Source: JAEUSG01 sp964590225
GTDB taxonomy: Bacteria; Fibrobacterota; OXYB2-FULL-49-7; JAEUSG01
Assembly (NCBI GenBank): GCA_964590225.1
Contig: CAZPWS010000022.1
Span: 1-48,342 of the forward strand
Length of the DNA: 48,342 bases
Reading direction: 5' to 3'
Shown here: positions 25,334 to 34,073 of the stretch, piece after piece
How positions within the stretch are numbered: the stretch's first letter is position 1
Layout of the letters: each line of letters opens with the position of its first letter
Program-made: the position numbers and the translations under genes
The notes under the pieces: generated by a model
What the model was told of the DNA's origin: nothing
Databases searched by the model: none
The model's input: only the letters and a program-made list of their open reading frames with translations

Positions 25334-26326
25334 ATGGCGTCAGATCCAAAATTAGTAGCCATCGCGGCTCGTGCTGATGTGTTTGAAGTCGATTCCGATA
25401 AACGACTTCTGTATCTTGCTTCTTTGTTTCTAATTGTTGGTTTGTTGCTCGGTATCTGGTTTTCTACAATGCAGGTAATCGATGTTGCGAGTGATTTTTT
25501 TGAAAATCTTCCAACTCCAATATCTGCTACTATAGTCTCCGTAACACCAGATAAACTAAAGGATGAAAAGAAAAAAGAGATAGAGAAGCCAAAAACCGAA
25601 AAAAAACAGTTGAAAGCACCTAAAGTGCCGGTTAGTGCCACTGCAAGTGGTCCGGTCAATAGCGGCAAAGGCGATATTAAAGAACGGGTTACTCAAAAAG
25701 GGCTTTTGGCAATAATTTCTGGCAAGGCCAAGGCTGGCAGCATGGCTGGTTCATATGTCGTTACAAGTAGTTTATCTGGCGACCTTGATGATGTACTTAA
25801 GAATATTGGTGGGCTCAAAACTGCTGGTGCGTCTGGCGTTGGTAGAATGGGACTCTCTAGTGGCAAGTTCAATGATGGTTATGCTGGTAGTGGTGGAGGA
25901 GCAGGAGGTCTGGACGATCTTCTTGGCAGCCTCGCAGGCGGCGCAGCTTCGGGGGGAAATGTTGGAAGTCTAACGAAGAGGGCTACTGTTGAGCTTCCAA
26001 CAACCAAAGATTTCATTTCTCAGGGCGATGGACTTGCGGGCAGAAGTCCGGAGGAGATTTATAGAGTTGTAATGCAGCATATTGGCGGTCTTAGGGCTGA
26101 GTATAATAGAAGACTAAGGGACAAACCAAATCTTCGCGGTAAGGTCACCGTTAGGTTTACCATTGAGCCATCGGGAAAGGTTGCTCGCTGTGAAGTGGTT
26201 GCCACAACAATAAACGATAAACTCCTTGAGATGTCTATTACTTCTCGCGTGAAGTCATGGAGATTTGATGCCTGTGGGAAGTGTGGAATGGCCACTGTAA
26301 CCTATCCATTCCAGTTCTCACAGTAA
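25334..26326 (+). CDS. AgmX/TonB-like energy transducer
   Basis: A 330-residue inner-membrane protein: short cytoplasmic start, membrane segment at about 24-45 (LLYLASLFLIVGLLLGIWF), a Lys/Glu/Pro linker (about 75-100), a Gly-rich flexible region (about 130-215, GSGGGAGGLDDLLGSLAGGAASGG) and a C-terminal domain (about 235-330; EEIYRVVMQHIGGLRAEYNRRL, GKVTVRFTIEPSGKVARCEVV, MATVTYPFQF). That ending is the AgmX/PglI C-terminal (TonB-fold) signature of gliding motility proteins. It should pass motor movement to periplasmic or outer-membrane partners. Unusually, a Cys-x2-Cys pair (314/317) lies just before the last strand. Seven bp follow the second TolR gene. Confidence 0.88.
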   Translation: MASDPKLVAIAARADVFEVDSDKRLLYLASLFLIVGLLLGIWFSTMQVIDVASDFFENLPTPISATIVSVTPDKLKDEKKKEIEKPKTEKKQLKAPKVPVSATASGPVNSGKGDIKERVTQKGLLAIISGKAKAGSMAGSYVVTSSLSGDLDDVLKNIGGLKTAGASGVGRMGLSSGKFNDGYAGSGGGAGGLDDLLGSLAGGAASGGNVGSLTKRATVELPTTKDFISQGDGLAGRSPEEIYRVVMQHIGGLRAEYNRRLRDKPNLRGKVTVRFTIEPSGKVARCEVVATTINDKLLEMSITSRVKSWRFDACGKCGMATVTYPFQFSQ

Positions 26327-26349
26327 TTATTTGTAAAGGGAGAAGTTCG

Positions 26350-27639
26350 ATGAAAAGAGTCCTCTTTTTTGTCGGTGTGGTTGTTTCTGTCGTATGTGCC
26401 ACAAATGCCCGTGTTGAGTCGATGGGTAAAACCGCGACTTTTTTTATGGATGACATTAGCATCTATGAAAATCCGGCCAATGTTAGCATATATCCAAATT
26501 TCCTAATTGGTGAGCCTGGTCGGATTACGCTCTTTAAGGATACTAGTTCTCTTTCTGAGAATCAGGATCCATCTGCTCCTTATGGCGGTGGCATAATCTC
26601 TTTTTCTCTCAACAAAGATAGAGAGGCAGATTCGCGCTATCCTCTATTAAGTTTTGGAGTCATGTTAAACAGACAAAATGAAATGGTTAGCGTGTTGCGT
26701 GAGGCAGCTGAGGCTAATAATCATGTTGTTCCCACTCCCGTTGTTCCAAATTCCGATTTCTTTGTAGGATACGCCATGCCTGGTGGAGCAATGGTTGGTG
26801 GGCATTTGTACGCTGCAAGACAGAGCATAACTGTACCGGTCAGAAAGCTTGCCTCGTCTGCTTCAATGCTTGCAGAGGTAGGAATCTTCATGGCAGATTC
26901 GATTATCGACTCTATAACGGCTTCTTACTATGCGCGGGACCTTGTTTGGACATCCAATGCCGTTAAAGGCGATCTCGGTTTAAACATACCTATTGGGCAA
27001 AATCGTGATCTGGAATTTTCTTTTGGTCTCGGAATGCTTAATTATCACGGTAATGATTATTTAACTATGGGAAACTTAGCAATTCCCTCTTATACAAAAA
27101 CGGATCTTTCATATTTTGTATCGTCAAGGCTTTTTTCAACAATGGTGAGTCTTAATGGGGAGATAGTTCCAGTTGTAAAGTATAAGAAGATCTCGGTTAG
27201 GAGTTACGAAAAAAGAGAGTTTGAACTTGGCATTGGTGCAAATGTTACTCTTGATCGTGGATTTTTTTGGTTTGGTACGGAGTGGATAAATGGAACTGTG
27301 TCAAAGGCTGATGGAAGCGAAATTAACAGGATTGATGTTCCTATCTCATTTGGTATCGAAAGAAATGTAGTTTGGGATTGGCTTGTCTTAAGAGTTGGAT
27401 TCCGGAAGACAATATGGGGCGTTGTTGAAAATAGCGATGGGGTTTCCATGAATTTCACTAACCCGGAAGCTGATATGACGGTTAACGACCATGTCGGTGG
27501 CGGTATAGGTATCAACATTGAGGAGAAACTGAAAATCGATGCGGTTATGGCTGAGGATATCCTTTATAAGTGGGGTAATCTGCTTTCGGGTAATAGTCAC
27601 CACATTTTTTCAAGGATTACCGCGACTTATTCGTTTTGA
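26350..27639 (+). CDS. outer-membrane beta-barrel protein, function unknown
   Basis: A 429-residue exported protein. ATG 26350 follows GGGAG and gives a signal peptide (MKRVLFFVGVVVSVVCATNA); the open frame upstream overlaps the previous gene and is not used. After ATFFMDDISIYENPANVSIYPNFL, a motif typical of porin-like barrels in which Asn-Pro follows the first strand, come alternating strands with aromatic ends (FELGIGANVTLDRGFFWFGTEWI, WDWLVLRVGFRK), closing on the expected terminal Phe (RITATYSF). This C-terminal F suits insertion by BamA. It closes the motor operon and probably is its second outer-membrane component, as with the GltA/GltB barrels (inference). Confidence 0.75.
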   Translation: MKRVLFFVGVVVSVVCATNARVESMGKTATFFMDDISIYENPANVSIYPNFLIGEPGRITLFKDTSSLSENQDPSAPYGGGIISFSLNKDREADSRYPLLSFGVMLNRQNEMVSVLREAAEANNHVVPTPVVPNSDFFVGYAMPGGAMVGGHLYAARQSITVPVRKLASSASMLAEVGIFMADSIIDSITASYYARDLVWTSNAVKGDLGLNIPIGQNRDLEFSFGLGMLNYHGNDYLTMGNLAIPSYTKTDLSYFVSSRLFSTMVSLNGEIVPVVKYKKISVRSYEKREFELGIGANVTLDRGFFWFGTEWINGTVSKADGSEINRIDVPISFGIERNVVWDWLVLRVGFRKTIWGVVENSDGVSMNFTNPEADMTVNDHVGGGIGINIEEKLKIDAVMAEDILYKWGNLLSGNSHHIFSRITATYSF

Positions 27640-27641
27640 TC

Positions 27642-27661
27642 CCTACGCGGCGGTTGGTAGG
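27642..27661 (+). promoter_or_regulatory. hairpin covering the ribosome site of the next gene
   Basis: CCTAC (27642-27646) pairs with GTAGG (27657-27661) around a GC-rich 10-nt loop in the short gap between two genes. The 3' arm includes GGTAGG, the only Shine-Dalgarno-like stretch before the TTG start at 27664. It may damp translation or mark an operon boundary; the 5-bp stem and lack of a T-run make a full terminator unlikely. Confidence 0.3.
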
Positions 27662-27663
27662 CT

Positions 27664-30279
27664 TTGATTAAGCTCCTTTCAGACATCAACAAGCGGGCAC
27701 TCTTTGATCTTGCCCCAATACTTGTTTCTATATATTGCGCAGCTATTCTTGGCGATTACATAACCGAGGCACTCGTAATCAGTCGCCTTGGAGTTGACAC
27801 TATTCCATCCCTTTTCCCCGTAAATGCTTTTCTTCTCTTTGTTGTAACAACTGCGTTGTTTGGTTATGTTGATAAAATAGATAGATGGCAACTGATAATA
27901 TATATATCCGTAGCTTCTTTTGTTATGGCTATTATCGGTGGATTGTTTTTTCTTGGCGGTTTTCGCTTTGCCACTGTTATGTTGTATAGTCTTGCCTATT
28001 TAAGCAAGCTATCTTCTTTTGTTGTTTTCTGGATTATCGCTAATGACATTTGTGATACAAGAAAAAGCAAGGCTGTATTTCCCATATTAGCCGGAAGCGG
28101 TCTTTTAGGTGGTCTTATAACTACCGTTATGGCTGGAAAGCTTATACAGATTATCACTGTTGAGCATATCTATTGGTTGTGGGTAATTGCACTTCTGCTT
28201 CCTCTTGCTTTTATTGGTAAGCTTAAGTCAAGATATGGTTTTCGTCTTAAGGCCATGGAGGAGGGAAGAATATCTTCTCCGTTTGCAGGAGTTTTAAATA
28301 TAATCACCGACAGGCCTGTTATTGTCATGGGACTTACTTATTTTACTGTCTTTGTGTTAATCTTCAACATCGATTACCTTTTTGCTAAGGTTTTGAGCAA
28401 ACGGTATGAATTTGACGGCGTATTTAATGCTGAAAATTTTCTTGAAACAAAGTTTAATATATATCTCATTGTTACGGCTCTTGTAGTTGTTTTTCAGTTT
28501 TCTGCCACAAGCAATATCAGCCGTCGCTTTGGCGTAACGGGATCTTTGCTGATTCTACCCATAATTTTTTTTGTTGGTTTTGTTTTTCTTTTTTTAATCG
28601 GAAGAGGAATTGTTTTTTCCGGCAGCAATGCACTATTTGTTTTTATAGTTTTGTTTTATATAGTGAGGCAGTTTCTCTTTGAAACGCTTTTTTCTTCTAA
28701 TTACCAGATATTTTTCTCTGCGTTCACCCGCCGTATGAGGGGAAAGGGAAAGCTTGTTATGGAGGGCGCGGTTAAGCCGGCCGGGATAGGGTTTGCAGGA
28801 TTTTTGCTGATTTCCTTTAAAGATTCTTCCTATTTTGTCTTTATTCTTTGCGGGTTGTCGGTAGTTTTGATAGGGCTAGTAATATTGCTTCGCAAGGAGT
28901 GGGGACTTCTGCTAAGAAGAGAAGAAATAGAAATCAGGACTGACGATGTGCGGCAGCTTATAAAGAAGGAAATTGTTGGGCAAGACAAAAACAGGCTTCT
29001 TTCGCTGATGGAGCAGGCTATTGATTCAAATGACCACGATTTGAAAAGGGTTGCAATAAAATATCTTGAATATGCTGGTTCTGAGGCCGCCTTTGAATTG
29101 TTGCGGAAAAAGTACTATGAAGAAGGCGATAGAATTAAGGAGGTTATTGCGGCCTCTCTTGGTGCGTTCGACACAATAGAGGCCAAGGGATTTATTCGGA
29201 CACTGCTTGAGGACAAAAATCCGGCCATTAGATCCGGCGCTCTGCGCTCAATTCGCAATAGTCAGGGAACTCGCCCCCCTGGGCTGAATCTTGTTTCTTT
29301 CTTGAGCGATTCAAGCCCTTGTGTGTTTGAGGAAGCGGTATATATAACCTATAAAAGCCTTTCAATAGATGAATGCTCGCTTGTCCATTCGAAGATCGAT
29401 CTTTTTTTAAAATCGGACAGAATAGGAGAGCAAATCGTTGCATTGCGGTTGGTTGGCCATCTAAGAATAAAGCTTTTTGAAGGAAGAATCGCTGAGTTTA
29501 TGCTGGCAGCTAATCGTGATGTTTGGCGTACGGCAGTGGATTCTGTGGCTGCTTTTGGCAACGAGTCATCTGTACGCAGACTGATAGCATTCATTGATAG
29601 AGATGTTGAGCGAGTGAGAGAGTATGCTGCCATTGAGGTGTTGGGGAAAATGGGATCGGCTCACCTAAAATTAATTGAAAGTTTATTTCGTGGTACAAAG
29701 AAAAAGCGGACAGCTTTCTCGTTAATCAGCGTCATGAGACTCCTTGCTGCCAAAGAGGTTGTTGTCAATAAAGAAGCTGTGAAGTTGTCGGCAGCTGTCA
29801 AAAACCAGCTCATTGAGATGGCAAATAGAGAAATGGCAATGATATACATGGATGCATACCGCTATTATGCTCTTAGATTGTCTCTACCGATGCTAAAGAA
29901 TGAAATAGATCTTTTGCGAGATGCAATTGTTAATCGCCGTAGGCGATTTGCAAGTTTTATTCTTGAAATGATTTCACTTGTTGAACCGACAGGAGCACTT
30001 CTTCAGATAGACAGTAATTTTCGAGGTCTCGAGGAAAGGGAACGAGCTAATATAGTAGAATTAATAGAAGCTTTCGGAGAAAAAGGGGTTGCAAAGTATC
30101 TTGTGCCAATACTTGAAGGGGTATCGGAACGGGAGCTTCTTAAAATAGGTGCAACAAGATGGAAATATGAAGCAGTATCGGCAACCGAGGCTATTTTGTA
30201 TTTTAAGACCATGGAAAACAAATGGATATTTGTAGTGGCATTATATATAGAAAAGAAGGCTCGTTTAAATGAATCGTGA
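27664..30279 (+). CDS. ADP/ATP carrier (NTT)/MFS-like membrane protein with HEAT repeats
   Basis: An 871-residue protein. The first 415 residues have about 12 membrane segments (ISVASFVMAIIGGLFFLGGF, VVFWIIANDICDTRKSKAVFPILAGSGLLGG) in the style of nucleotide-transporter (NTT/Tlc) and MFS-like carriers. From about 420 to the end the protein is soluble and made of HEAT-like helical repeats (AIKYLEYAGSEAAFELLRKKYY, RVREYAAIEVLGKMGSAHL). NTT-type proteins joined to HEAT and cyclic-nucleotide-binding parts are known from free-living bacteria, with unknown transport roles. The start is TTG at 27664; an in-frame stop at 27658 excludes longer versions. The cyclic-nucleotide-binding part is the next, overlapping gene. 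True nucleotide transport is unproven. Confidence 0.72.
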   Translation: MIKLLSDINKRALFDLAPILVSIYCAAILGDYITEALVISRLGVDTIPSLFPVNAFLLFVVTTALFGYVDKIDRWQLIIYISVASFVMAIIGGLFFLGGFRFATVMLYSLAYLSKLSSFVVFWIIANDICDTRKSKAVFPILAGSGLLGGLITTVMAGKLIQIITVEHIYWLWVIALLLPLAFIGKLKSRYGFRLKAMEEGRISSPFAGVLNIITDRPVIVMGLTYFTVFVLIFNIDYLFAKVLSKRYEFDGVFNAENFLETKFNIYLIVTALVVVFQFSATSNISRRFGVTGSLLILPIIFFVGFVFLFLIGRGIVFSGSNALFVFIVLFYIVRQFLFETLFSSNYQIFFSAFTRRMRGKGKLVMEGAVKPAGIGFAGFLLISFKDSSYFVFILCGLSVVLIGLVILLRKEWGLLLRREEIEIRTDDVRQLIKKEIVGQDKNRLLSLMEQAIDSNDHDLKRVAIKYLEYAGSEAAFELLRKKYYEEGDRIKEVIAASLGAFDTIEAKGFIRTLLEDKNPAIRSGALRSIRNSQGTRPPGLNLVSFLSDSSPCVFEEAVYITYKSLSIDECSLVHSKIDLFLKSDRIGEQIVALRLVGHLRIKLFEGRIAEFMLAANRDVWRTAVDSVAAFGNESSVRRLIAFIDRDVERVREYAAIEVLGKMGSAHLKLIESLFRGTKKKRTAFSLISVMRLLAAKEVVVNKEAVKLSAAVKNQLIEMANREMAMIYMDAYRYYALRLSLPMLKNEIDLLRDAIVNRRRRFASFILEMISLVEPTGALLQIDSNFRGLEERERANIVELIEAFGEKGVAKYLVPILEGVSERELLKIGATRWKYEAVSATEAILYFKTMENKWIFVVALYIEKKARLNES

Positions 30280-30799
30280 ATCTTTGGTAGCAGCGGATAC
30301 GGGCAGATTGTTTATGATACTTGAACGGGTGCTTTTCCTTAAGGGGGTGGACCTGTTTAAAAACATTGATACTGAACAGTTGAGTCTTATTGCTGAAATA
30401 GCAAGAGAGATGGTTGTGGGAACGGGAGAAATTGTTGCTCGAGAAGGTGATACCGGCGATTCTCTTTATATTATTAAAGAAGGTAGTCTTAGGATTACAA
30501 AAGAAAAAAATGGTGTTAATTATACTCTTAAAAATATTGCGGAAGGGGAGTGCTTTGGTGTCTTTAGTGTTTTTAATGAAAAACCGCGTGCTTCCGGCTC
30601 TGTTGCAAACGAAAGAACTGTTTTGCTGGAAATACGGAAAAGTGAGTTTAAAAAAGTATTGATTGCGAATCCAGAGATCGCATATAATATTCTTGAGTTG
30701 CTTAGCGAAAGAATCACGGAAATGGATAATGAGATAGTTTTGTTAAATAAAGTTCTTGGAGAAAATATAGCTGGAGAAAAATTCCGCTCAACAAGATGA
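30269..30799 (+). CDS. cyclic-nucleotide-binding domain protein without DNA-binding domain
   Basis: A 176-residue protein that is almost only a CAP/PKA-type cyclic-nucleotide-binding fold: FLKGVDLFKNIDTEQLSLIA (about 23-42), GEIVAREGDTGDSLYIIKEGSLRI, AEGECFGVFSVFNEKPRASGSVANE (phosphate-cassette region; the canonical Arg is near PRASGS) and a C-terminal helix. No helix-turn-helix follows, so it is not a Crp-type transcription factor. Its ATG lies 11 bp inside the transporter gene, so translation is coupled. It probably senses a nucleotide and controls the NTT/HEAT protein (inference). Confidence 0.85.
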   Translation: MNRESLVAADTGRLFMILERVLFLKGVDLFKNIDTEQLSLIAEIAREMVVGTGEIVAREGDTGDSLYIIKEGSLRITKEKNGVNYTLKNIAEGECFGVFSVFNEKPRASGSVANERTVLLEIRKSEFKKVLIANPEIAYNILELLSERITEMDNEIVLLNKVLGENIAGEKFRSTR

Positions 30800-30821
30800 A
30801 AAATAAAAAGGAGACTGAATT

Positions 30822-32315
30822 ATGAGGTTAATGCTTAACTTTCTATCGCTGATTTCGGCTTTGATTTTGGTTGTCGGTTGTGGAGGAAAGAAGGCGGAAA
30901 TAAAAAAAGAATATACTCTGCTTGTCCATATGTTACAGTTTCAGCAGAAGCATTTTGAAAATGAGATTATCAAGCCGTTTGAAAGGCAGTATAATTGCAA
31001 AATTAAGCTTGTGTCGTATGACAAGATGTGGGACCTAGAAACGGTACTGCGGATCCAGAAAGAAAAGCCCGATCCAAATATTTTTCTTGCCAAAGTCCCT
31101 TTTGAAATGACAAGAGTTCTATCGGATAGGGGCTACATTGTCCCACTTGTTGATGTAGTTGATTCTTTGCAGTTGGAAAAGGATATGGCTGAGTATCATC
31201 CACTTGCCCTCGGTCTTGGGTATTCGGGGGGAAGGCTTTACTATGTTCCGCGAAAGCTTGAAACAAGGGTTCTTTTTTATCTTAAGTCTAAGGTAAAGGA
31301 AGCCTGCGAAAATTGGAAAAAATTCGAGAATGATCTTAACAAAAAACTAAAAGTGCAAAATGGATATGGATTACCGAAAGGATATGTATTAGAGGAAAAT
31401 CCAGAAGAATGGGATTATTACGATATGTTTGTAGCCGGATATTATTGGGCAAACACACAGTATTTTGGTGTTAATGTACTCATGCCAAGAATAGCGCATC
31501 GTGCCGATCGCTATGAAGGAACTGCCCTTGGACTTGTTGATATGGCAATGCAATTTGGTGCGACGACAGATCAGATTCTCAAAATGGAAGGAAATGCGGT
31601 TGCCGAAATGTTTGTGTGGGAAGCTGCGTTTATTAAAAATAGAATTTACAATCCTGATATGTGGAATGGAGCGTGGCGAGGTACAGATATATACCAAGGC
31701 ATACAGGATGGCAAGGTTTTCATGACGGTTTTTCAGCAGATTGATTGCTTTAATGTTCATGGCTGGGAAGATAATCCTGAGATGCGTGGTTATATGAAAA
31801 ACCCTGCTGATATGGGAGTTGCTACTATGCCAACGGCGGTTTCATTTAAGCTTAATCCGGATGGCACATACAAAAGCGTAGGTACAAAAAGGATGACCAC
31901 TGGTGGCTGGTGGTGGGGAATTCCAGCCTCTTCTCCAGACAAAAAACTTGCTTATGAGCTTGCCCGACATATTACAAACCATGACAATCAGGCTCACGAG
32001 TGTTCAAAGTTCGGGATGGTGCCAGTTCGGAAGGATATAATGAACAGAATAGGCGAAACCTTTGAAATGGGCTGGGTTGGCGAGATTTTTAGGGTATCAA
32101 TAAGTCAACTGGAAAAAAATGATTTGACCACAATACCTCTTGCAAGAGAATACAGCGAAACAAGCAAGAATTACATTGAGGCATGGTATGAAATGTGTGT
32201 TAATCAGTTTAGCGTAAATAATCCGTCGATAGTAAGTAGAGATAATATTGTTGAAAAACTTAACGGGAAATATGTGCCGTTGCAAAGAAAAATTCTTGGT
32301 GTTGGCACAAAATAA
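30822..32315 (+). CDS. sugar-type ABC transporter substrate-binding lipoprotein
   Basis: Binding protein of family 1. Lipoprotein signal peptide with lipobox LVVGC (Cys20). It is 497 residues, somewhat long. Family features include KPFERQYNCKIKLVSYD near the N-terminus, FEMTRVLSDRGYIVPL, and a C-terminal TGGWWWGIPASSPDKKLAYELARHI typical of sugar-binding components. Ribosome site AAGGAG lies before the ATG. It is followed by two permeases and an ATPase, giving a complete importer. The sugar, or polyol or glycerophosphate, is not readable from sequence. Confidence 0.88.
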   Translation: MRLMLNFLSLISALILVVGCGGKKAEIKKEYTLLVHMLQFQQKHFENEIIKPFERQYNCKIKLVSYDKMWDLETVLRIQKEKPDPNIFLAKVPFEMTRVLSDRGYIVPLVDVVDSLQLEKDMAEYHPLALGLGYSGGRLYYVPRKLETRVLFYLKSKVKEACENWKKFENDLNKKLKVQNGYGLPKGYVLEENPEEWDYYDMFVAGYYWANTQYFGVNVLMPRIAHRADRYEGTALGLVDMAMQFGATTDQILKMEGNAVAEMFVWEAAFIKNRIYNPDMWNGAWRGTDIYQGIQDGKVFMTVFQQIDCFNVHGWEDNPEMRGYMKNPADMGVATMPTAVSFKLNPDGTYKSVGTKRMTTGGWWWGIPASSPDKKLAYELARHITNHDNQAHECSKFGMVPVRKDIMNRIGETFEMGWVGEIFRVSISQLEKNDLTTIPLAREYSETSKNYIEAWYEMCVNQFSVNNPSIVSRDNIVEKLNGKYVPLQRKILGVGTK

Positions 32316-32334
32316 TAAAATGGTGCGAAAATAA

Positions 32335-33228
32335 GTGTCGTTAGATATTATAAGAAGGAGATGGCTTGAGGTAGTAATGCTTGCTCCGGTTTGCTTATAC
32401 CTTTCGGCATTTCTTGTTTTGGTATTTTACTACTTGTCTGCCCTCTCTCTTTCGTGGACCGCTCCCAATGGAACAGATGTTTTTCCATCGCTTCAGAATT
32501 ATACATCACTGCTTGGCAGCAGAGAATTTCTTTTAGCATTTAGGAATACCGTACTTTTTGTGCTTGTTGGAACGCCGATGGAATTGCTTACCGGCCTTGT
32601 ACTCGCAATGATAGTACACAAGCATTTTAAGTTTGTTGGTATTGTGCGAAGTTTTTTTATAATACCGCTTGCTATTCCGGCTATAGTAACGGCGGCGATA
32701 TTGGTGGTGCTGTTTGATTATCCTGGCGGACATATTAACTCTATCCTGCAAGGTAAGCATTGGCTCTTTCCATCACTTTTAGATGCGCCGATCAATTGGA
32801 GGAACTCTGCACCGTTTGCTCTCGGGATATCCTTGCTTGGTAAGGTGTGGAGGGATATGCCTATATCAATGTTAATTATTCTTGCTGGTCTAAATTCAAT
32901 TCCGTTAGATCAGTATCAGGCTGCTGAAACTCTTGGTGCTGGTTCAAGAACAAAGTTTAGATATATTACACTTCCGCTATTGATGCCTGCTTTATCGACA
33001 GTTCTTGTGATAAGAAGCATAGAAATGTGGAAGGAATTTATTTTCCCTTATTTTCTTGCGCGCAGATTTCATCTCATGGGTACACTAATCGAATATCTCT
33101 ATCACGATTGGGATAGAAAAGGGGCGGCGGCAGCCGTTTCGGTTGTACTTGTGTCTTGTATAGTATCATTTGCGCTACTTTTATTTTGGGTTGTAAAAAA
33201 GATACGGGTACGGATTGTTCGAATATAA
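32335..33228 (+). CDS. sugar ABC transporter permease, MalF/UgpA type
   Basis: Inner-membrane subunit, 297 residues, with six predicted membrane segments (VVMLAPVCLYLSAFLVLVFYYLSAL first) and the EAA docking loop AAETLGAGSRTKFRYITLPLLMPAL (about 201-225). The start is GTG at 32335, giving MSLDIIRRRW before the first segment; no ATG gives a better N-terminus except 32377, which would shorten the basic start. It is 19 bp after the binding-protein gene. Confidence 0.9.
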   Translation: MSLDIIRRRWLEVVMLAPVCLYLSAFLVLVFYYLSALSLSWTAPNGTDVFPSLQNYTSLLGSREFLLAFRNTVLFVLVGTPMELLTGLVLAMIVHKHFKFVGIVRSFFIIPLAIPAIVTAAILVVLFDYPGGHINSILQGKHWLFPSLLDAPINWRNSAPFALGISLLGKVWRDMPISMLIILAGLNSIPLDQYQAAETLGAGSRTKFRYITLPLLMPALSTVLVIRSIEMWKEFIFPYFLARRFHLMGTLIEYLYHDWDRKGAAAAVSVVLVSCIVSFALLLFWVVKKIRVRIVRI

Positions 33229-33235
33229 GGATACT

Positions 33236-34072
33236 ATGAGTACGAAAAGAATAGATAAATACTCGATATTCTGGCTTTTTTCGCTTGTGATAATGCTAAT
33301 AATAGTGGCTATTCCAATATATTTTATGATTAAGTATTCAATAAGCGACAGATCAAGTCTGGTTACAGGAGGCGAAACAATTCCACTGTGGCCGAATGTT
33401 CCTACCCTTGCGACATACAAGTACATATTGAGTTACCACGATTTTTATAGTGCTGCTGCCGTAAGTTTTAAGGTTTCACTTCTCACTATATGCGTCTCGA
33501 TGATTCTTGGCGTTCCTGGAGCGTATGTTCTATCACGGAATAACTTTCCAGGAAAGGGGGTTCTTCTTGTTGGGCTGATTTCAGTTAGGCTTTTCCCTGA
33601 CATAGTTTCAATAATTCCGGTTACTGTTGCATTTGCAAAACTTTATCTTCATGATACCTATTTAGGGGCGGCTCTTGCTCATAGCCTTTTATCGCTCCCG
33701 TATGTGCTTTACATTTGCATGGGCGTATTTGATAGTATTCCAAAAGATCTCGAGAAACAGGCTGAAATTCTCGGAGCCAATAGGCTGACAGTATTATTGA
33801 GAATAATTGCTCCCCTCTCACTTACGGGGCTTGCGGCGGCGGCCATATATACATTTTTGCTTTCGTGGGATGAGTTTATCTTTTCCTATTTTCTTCTCGG
33901 ATTCGGAGAACTTCAGACACTCCCCCTATATTTAAAGCAAAAGATGTCTTTTGCGCCACCGCAGGACTTGCTTATGGCCATATCGGTTCTTCTTTCTCTT
34001 CCTGTTATTATGTTTACAATGTTGCTGCAAAAATATATGCGTTCAGGTTTAACTGTTGGAGCCGTGAAATAA
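33236..34072 (+). CDS. sugar ABC transporter permease, MalG/UgpE type
   Basis: Second permease, 278 residues. ATG 33236 follows AAGGA by a normal distance; the longer frame from 33215 overlaps the previous gene and lacks a site. First membrane segment SIFWLFSLVIMLIIVAIPIYFMIKYSIS, then the EAA loop KQAEILGANRLTVLLRIIAPLSLTGL, then an end typical of MalG. One base separates its stop from the ATPase gene. Confidence 0.9.
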   Translation: MSTKRIDKYSIFWLFSLVIMLIIVAIPIYFMIKYSISDRSSLVTGGETIPLWPNVPTLATYKYILSYHDFYSAAAVSFKVSLLTICVSMILGVPGAYVLSRNNFPGKGVLLVGLISVRLFPDIVSIIPVTVAFAKLYLHDTYLGAALAHSLLSLPYVLYICMGVFDSIPKDLEKQAEILGANRLTVLLRIIAPLSLTGLAAAAIYTFLLSWDEFIFSYFLLGFGELQTLPLYLKQKMSFAPPQDLLMAISVLLSLPVIMFTMLLQKYMRSGLTVGAVK

Positions 34073-34073
34073 A

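Noticed and set aside
24964..25668. 234-residue minus-strand frame over the TolR and TonB-like genes
   Set aside because: Antisense to two clear genes, no ribosome site, no recognisable domain.
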